From NCBI RefSeq assembly GCF_001540865.1, contig NC_033638.1, positions 1,701,902 to 1,765,901 of the forward strand: a stretch of 64,000 nucleotides of DNA, written 5' to 3'. Origin of the DNA: Ananas comosus (lineage: Eukaryota > Streptophyta > Magnoliopsida > Poales > Bromeliaceae). The position numbers and the translations under genes are program-made. Shown piece by piece: positions 60,620 through 64,000 of this stretch. Positions within the stretch are counted from its first letter, which is position 1, and every line of letters starts with the position of its first letter. The notes beneath the pieces are model-generated. The model did no database searches and had not been told where the DNA came from. It saw only the letters and a list, made by a program, of their open reading frames with translations.

Positions 60620-60645
<26 letters not shown>
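60620..60645. repeat. (TA)n array
   Basis: Pure TA repeat before MITE X4. Further arrays at 60889-60910 (then GA), 61470-61507 and 62041-62066 separate the following MITEs. Confidence 0.95.
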
Positions 60646-60650
<5 letters not shown>

Positions 60651-60888
60651 AGCTAGAATATTTTTAGAAGTACCAACCTCGTGGTGCTTCTAAGTTTCTA
60701 GCCCTTAGATCTACACCCCGTGGTGCTTCTAAGTTTCTAGCCCTTAAATCTACTCCTTCATTACTAATAACCTTTGGATCAAACACTATTCCACCTACCA
60801 CTATCATCCCAACCTTACATTTCTCCATCCAAGGATTAAAAACTCAAAAGTACCAACCTCTTGGTGCTTTTGAGAGTATTCTAACTCA

Positions 60889-60889
<1 letters not shown>
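60646..60889. mobile_element. MITE family X, copy 4
   Basis: Ends TTGAGCTAGAATATTTTTAG and GAGTATTCTAACTCAA, same body as 31757-32207. It has an internal duplication of about 40 bases (GTGGTGCTTCTAAGTTTCTA twice). Confidence 0.8.
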
Positions 60890-60928
<39 letters not shown>

Positions 60929-61466
60929 TTGAACTAGAATACTATCAGTAGTAAACGAGTCGTTTTACTACCAATTTGTTTTCGATGATAGAACTTCCAA
61001 ATTTACGATCGGCTTCGTTGAACATGATCTATACCACTTAAAGTGTTTAGAAATCAAATTTTAAATCTTTTAGACATCATTTGCCTAATGATCAAAGAGT
61101 TTCAAAATTTGTAATTTTAATGGTCGATAAGAGGCGTTTTCTCGTTTAACAGCGTAAAGATATCCAAATCAATTGAATTTTTGTTAGAAAATTCTTTAAA
61201 CTATTTAAAACAAGATCTATACTCTTGATCTTGATTATAAGACTCCTATCATCATTTTTTAAAGAGTATTCATTTTCAGTTATTCATTTTTCTGTTCACT
61301 TGATGGATAAAAGAACAAAATCGAAAGTGCATGAAATTTGATTTCTAGGTAGTTTAAATGGTTTAGATCATATTTAACGAAGCCGATCGTCAATTTGGAA
61401 GCTCTATCATTGAAAACAAATCGGTAGTAAAACGGTTCGTTTACTACCGATAGTATTCTAGCTCAA

Positions 61467-61467
<1 letters not shown>
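60929..61467. mobile_element. MITE family Y, copy 2 (complete)
   Basis: Inverted repeats of about 95 bases: TTGAACTAGAATACTATC at the left and the complement of GTTGAGCTAGAATACTATCG at the right, then GTAGTAAAC and ACGATCGGCTTCGTT. The first 15 bases equal those of family X. No ORF is present. Confidence 0.85.
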
Positions 61468-61507
<40 letters not shown>

Positions 61508-61508
<1 letters not shown>

Positions 61509-62040
61509 CAGGGCAGCTGTGCTCTCAGGAGCACGGAGGCCTCCGTGCTCCTGAGCCGTTTTCGATGATGGAGTTTTCAAATCGACGATCGGCTCCGTTA
61601 AACTTGATCTAGCGTATTTAAATTCTAAAAAATAATTTTTGCGATTTTTCGATATCATTTACCTAGTAATCGAAAGGATTCAAAATCAATAATTTTTAAC
61701 GGCTAAAAATAAAAATCCTATAAAAAGTAGTGATATAGCACTAAAATTTTCGATCAGAAATATAGATCTTGTTGTAGATAGTATAAAGAATTTTCTATCA
61801 AAATTTTATCTGATTTGAATACTTCTATACCGTTAAACTTGAAAACGGCAGATATCAACCATTAAAAATTATGGATTTTGAATCCTTTCGATCACTAGGT
61901 AAATGATATCAAAAAATCGCAAAAATTATTTTCTAGAAACTTCAAATGCGCTAGATCAAGTCTAACGGAGCCGATCGTCGATTCGAAAATTCCATCATCG
62001 AAACCGGCTCAGGAGCACGGAGAGCACAGCAGTCCTGCTC
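61508..62040. mobile_element. MITE family Z, complete fold-back copy
   Basis: Inverted repeats reach about 190 bases, leaving a loop of roughly 150. The ends are GCAGGGCAGCTGTGCTCTC and GCAGTCCTGCTC. The left arm holds a perfect 32-bp palindrome at 61524-61555. TA arrays lie on both sides. No ORF is present. Confidence 0.85.
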
Positions 62041-62066
62041 TATATATATATATATATATATATATG

Positions 62067-62290
62067 AGTTGGACTGGGCTACTATTAGTAGCAAAATCCC
62101 ATTGTTGCTAACAGTTTTTTAGCCTTTGGATCAACTCTTTTCATTATTTCTAACCATTGGATTAAATACTATAACCCAGTGGGGACCACTCAACCCTAGG
62201 GGGACCACTCAACTCTAACCGACTCAATTCATCCTGACCTTACAATTTTTCATTCAAAGGTTAAAATTTAGATAGCATAAAAAGCTTTTA
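62067..62290. mobile_element. Probable MITE family W
   Basis: Begins GAGTTGGACTGGGCTACTAT after a TA array, resembling the GTTGARCTAGAATACTAT end of Y. The body has CCTTTGGATCAACTC and CATTCAAAGGTTAAAA like family X. The right end is unclear. Confidence 0.5.
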
Positions 62291-63257
62291 GCTATAATGT
62301 TATTCAGGTAATTCTTATATATAGTCATATACTTATTATATAAATAGTCGTATAGTATAATAAATGCCGTTGGTTAAATCCTTTAACATGCGGTAATTCA
62401 AAAATACTGTCAAACTGTACGATCGATTTTCAACATCAAACTAGCCTTAGTGAACCATCCGCGTTTTAATCAAACAAGCCGAGTTTTTCTCGAATCTATT
62501 GAAAATCAGATAACTCTAAAATCACATTTAGCTGATTTTATTTTTATTACTGCATATATTTATAAAAAATAAATTTGAAATACTTATGCATACTTATTTG
62601 GTATAGAAACGATATTTTTATTAAATGTTACATAATAAGAATAATAATATATGCATATTTCTTATATGGCAAAATTAAAAATGAATACTAAATATTTATT
62701 GTATTCATACGACTACTGATTCAAACCAGTTGTTGGGACTTGGAGTTGAACGCAGTGATCCTTAATTTATGTACATATTTTCGGGTTGCCGGTTTGATTC
62801 GATTTTTTATAAACTTGCTAGATAGTGTATTAGAATTAGTCAAGTATATTCCATCATTTTCAATATTATTGCAAAACTTCAAGAAGATGTATGCGGATCT
62901 TGGTTTACTACACCACAATGACTTACTAGTATGGTAAATTAAGATAAATTACACTTGTGGGCACCAACTATGTAGCATGCGGGCACTCTTAGGTTCTAAA
63001 CTTAGTTTTCTTATTTTCTAGGCCTCCACTTTACAATTTAAGTTTACAATCCGAATTTATTTTTGGCTAATATATTGATGATCTTATCTGACTATACAAA
63101 TAATGTACAATTATTTTTGTCGACATTATGTATGACTTTTATGACATATAAAATCTATTGTAGTCGTTTATTTACTTGGATTGTTATCTTCATCAAATTT
63201 CCGCTCAATACCAACTCATATTACGTCATATTTTATCTATACTTAAACACTCATTAA
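62291..63257. other. Unassigned AT-rich sequence
   Basis: Short ORFs only, no recognised domain, no RNA gene. Nothing can be supported here. Confidence 0.4.
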
Positions 63258-64000
63258 TTTTAACGACCCAGCAGTGGGTGCTTACTGCACAATATAACTC
63301 GTGGCAATACCGGCTCAAATGATTAAGCCAGTTATTATTACTATGTTAAGTCGTCTTTAAACCAATGACAACCCTCGATCTATCGCCTGTGGGTTATTGG
63401 TGTCCAGGACCCCCCGGTTAAGGCGCTGACGTCATCGGTCCAGTCAATACACCACGACCAAGTGACAGGCTATGTGAGGACCTCGTCTCGTAGGCCCGGT
63501 ATCCAGACTATCCTGGCTCAGCGAGACTCACAACATATGTCAGCTGTTGCGTGAAACCTGGGCCTGATTCACTTTATCTGTACCCCGTGTCCCTTTTAGT
63601 TAAAGAGGTAGCGGAAAAAGCGTCTGAAAATTTGTTTTTAATGATGCCCAAAGTGTGCCAGATCGCCCTACAGAGTTCAACTGTTCAGACGGAAGTAGTC
63701 TCCACGTTATTGCACGGGCGCGCAAAGTTACAGATTCAATAGATCACATAACCACAACCCAGATGGAAATATTACAAGAAAGGAGACATACATTAGTACA
63801 CCGATTCACACATATTACAAGTATACATTCGCTATTTGAATATAATCCGACATATCTATCGGTTAAAATATTTGTCAACCACAAGCTAAACAGGTGGTTG
63901 GAAATACTAAGATCAACAAATCACAGAAATCTTTGAAGCTATCGCTCTCTAATAATCAAGCGTGAGACTTTATATAGACTATATCATAACGTTGCTGGCC
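63258..64000 (-). mobile_element. Probable gypsy LTR, cut by window edge
   Basis: Starts near TTTAACGACCCAGCAG and, from 63600, follows the layout of family T LTR starts: a TAGCGGAAAAAGC word, a run of T, GCCAGATC, then CACGGGCGCGCAAAG near a TACAA..AACCACAACC stretch. No gene is called. Similarity is by layout rather than clear identity. Confidence 0.4.

Overview
This is plant nuclear DNA. It has no prokaryotic-style gene packing, and it holds introns, CACTA transposon genes, Ty3/gypsy chromoviruses with initiator-Met primer sites, Ty1/copia debris, MITEs, a SINE and one plant host-gene remnant. The GC-rich 5' exons of that host gene and the LTR families hint at a monocot, but this is inference. 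Nearly all of the window is a nest of transposable elements.

Layout. 1-1040 is the end of a long Tekay-type LTR (family T) inserted into a CACTA element (1041-5320). The CACTA keeps the 3' part of its TNP2-type transposase gene, a six-exon TNPA-like gene, CGACGC subterminal repeats and one terminus. It sits in a gypsy LTR (5321-6578), which sits in a copia fragment (6579-7087). A single-N assembly join at 7088 leads into a decayed plus-strand chromovirus (7089-10348) with its 3' LTR (10349-13061). Then come a second CACTA end (13062-13348) and a further LTR (13496-17058). From 17385 to 30027 lie three copies (A inverted, B, C) of one sequence around the first two exons of a MED7 (Mediator subunit 7) gene at 23633-23947. 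Copy A carries a 1.56-kb MITE that itself contains a MULE-type MITE. Copy C carries a 4.07-kb solo LTR with a perfect target duplication, and copy A preserves the empty site. 30028-32220 is a MITE cluster joined by TA/GA arrays.

32586-58343 is one minus-strand Tekay-like element. Its 3' LTR has been split by a solo LTR (33315-35583), an almost complete chromovirus (36807-47561) and another solo LTR (48508-51159). Its own gag-pol (about 56639-51880) is full of stops. Its 5' LTR is cut by yet another LTR (58344 to about 59450). The tail holds a tRNA-type SINE (about 59969-60119), a second TA-linked MITE cluster (60620-62290) and the start of one more LTR.

How the parts relate. The chromoviruses share gag-protease-RT-RNase H-integrase-chromodomain order, TGGTATCAGAG primer sites and purine tracts before the 3' LTR. 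Their LTRs differ in sequence but share an architecture: short palindromes in U3, often in pairs about 20 bp apart; often a purine-rich leader ending in a splice-donor-like GAGGTAAG; and near the 3' end a hairpin whose stem sequence changes between families while pairing is kept. No intact host gene is complete in the window. MED7 either has a very large TE-filled second intron or is a broken copy.
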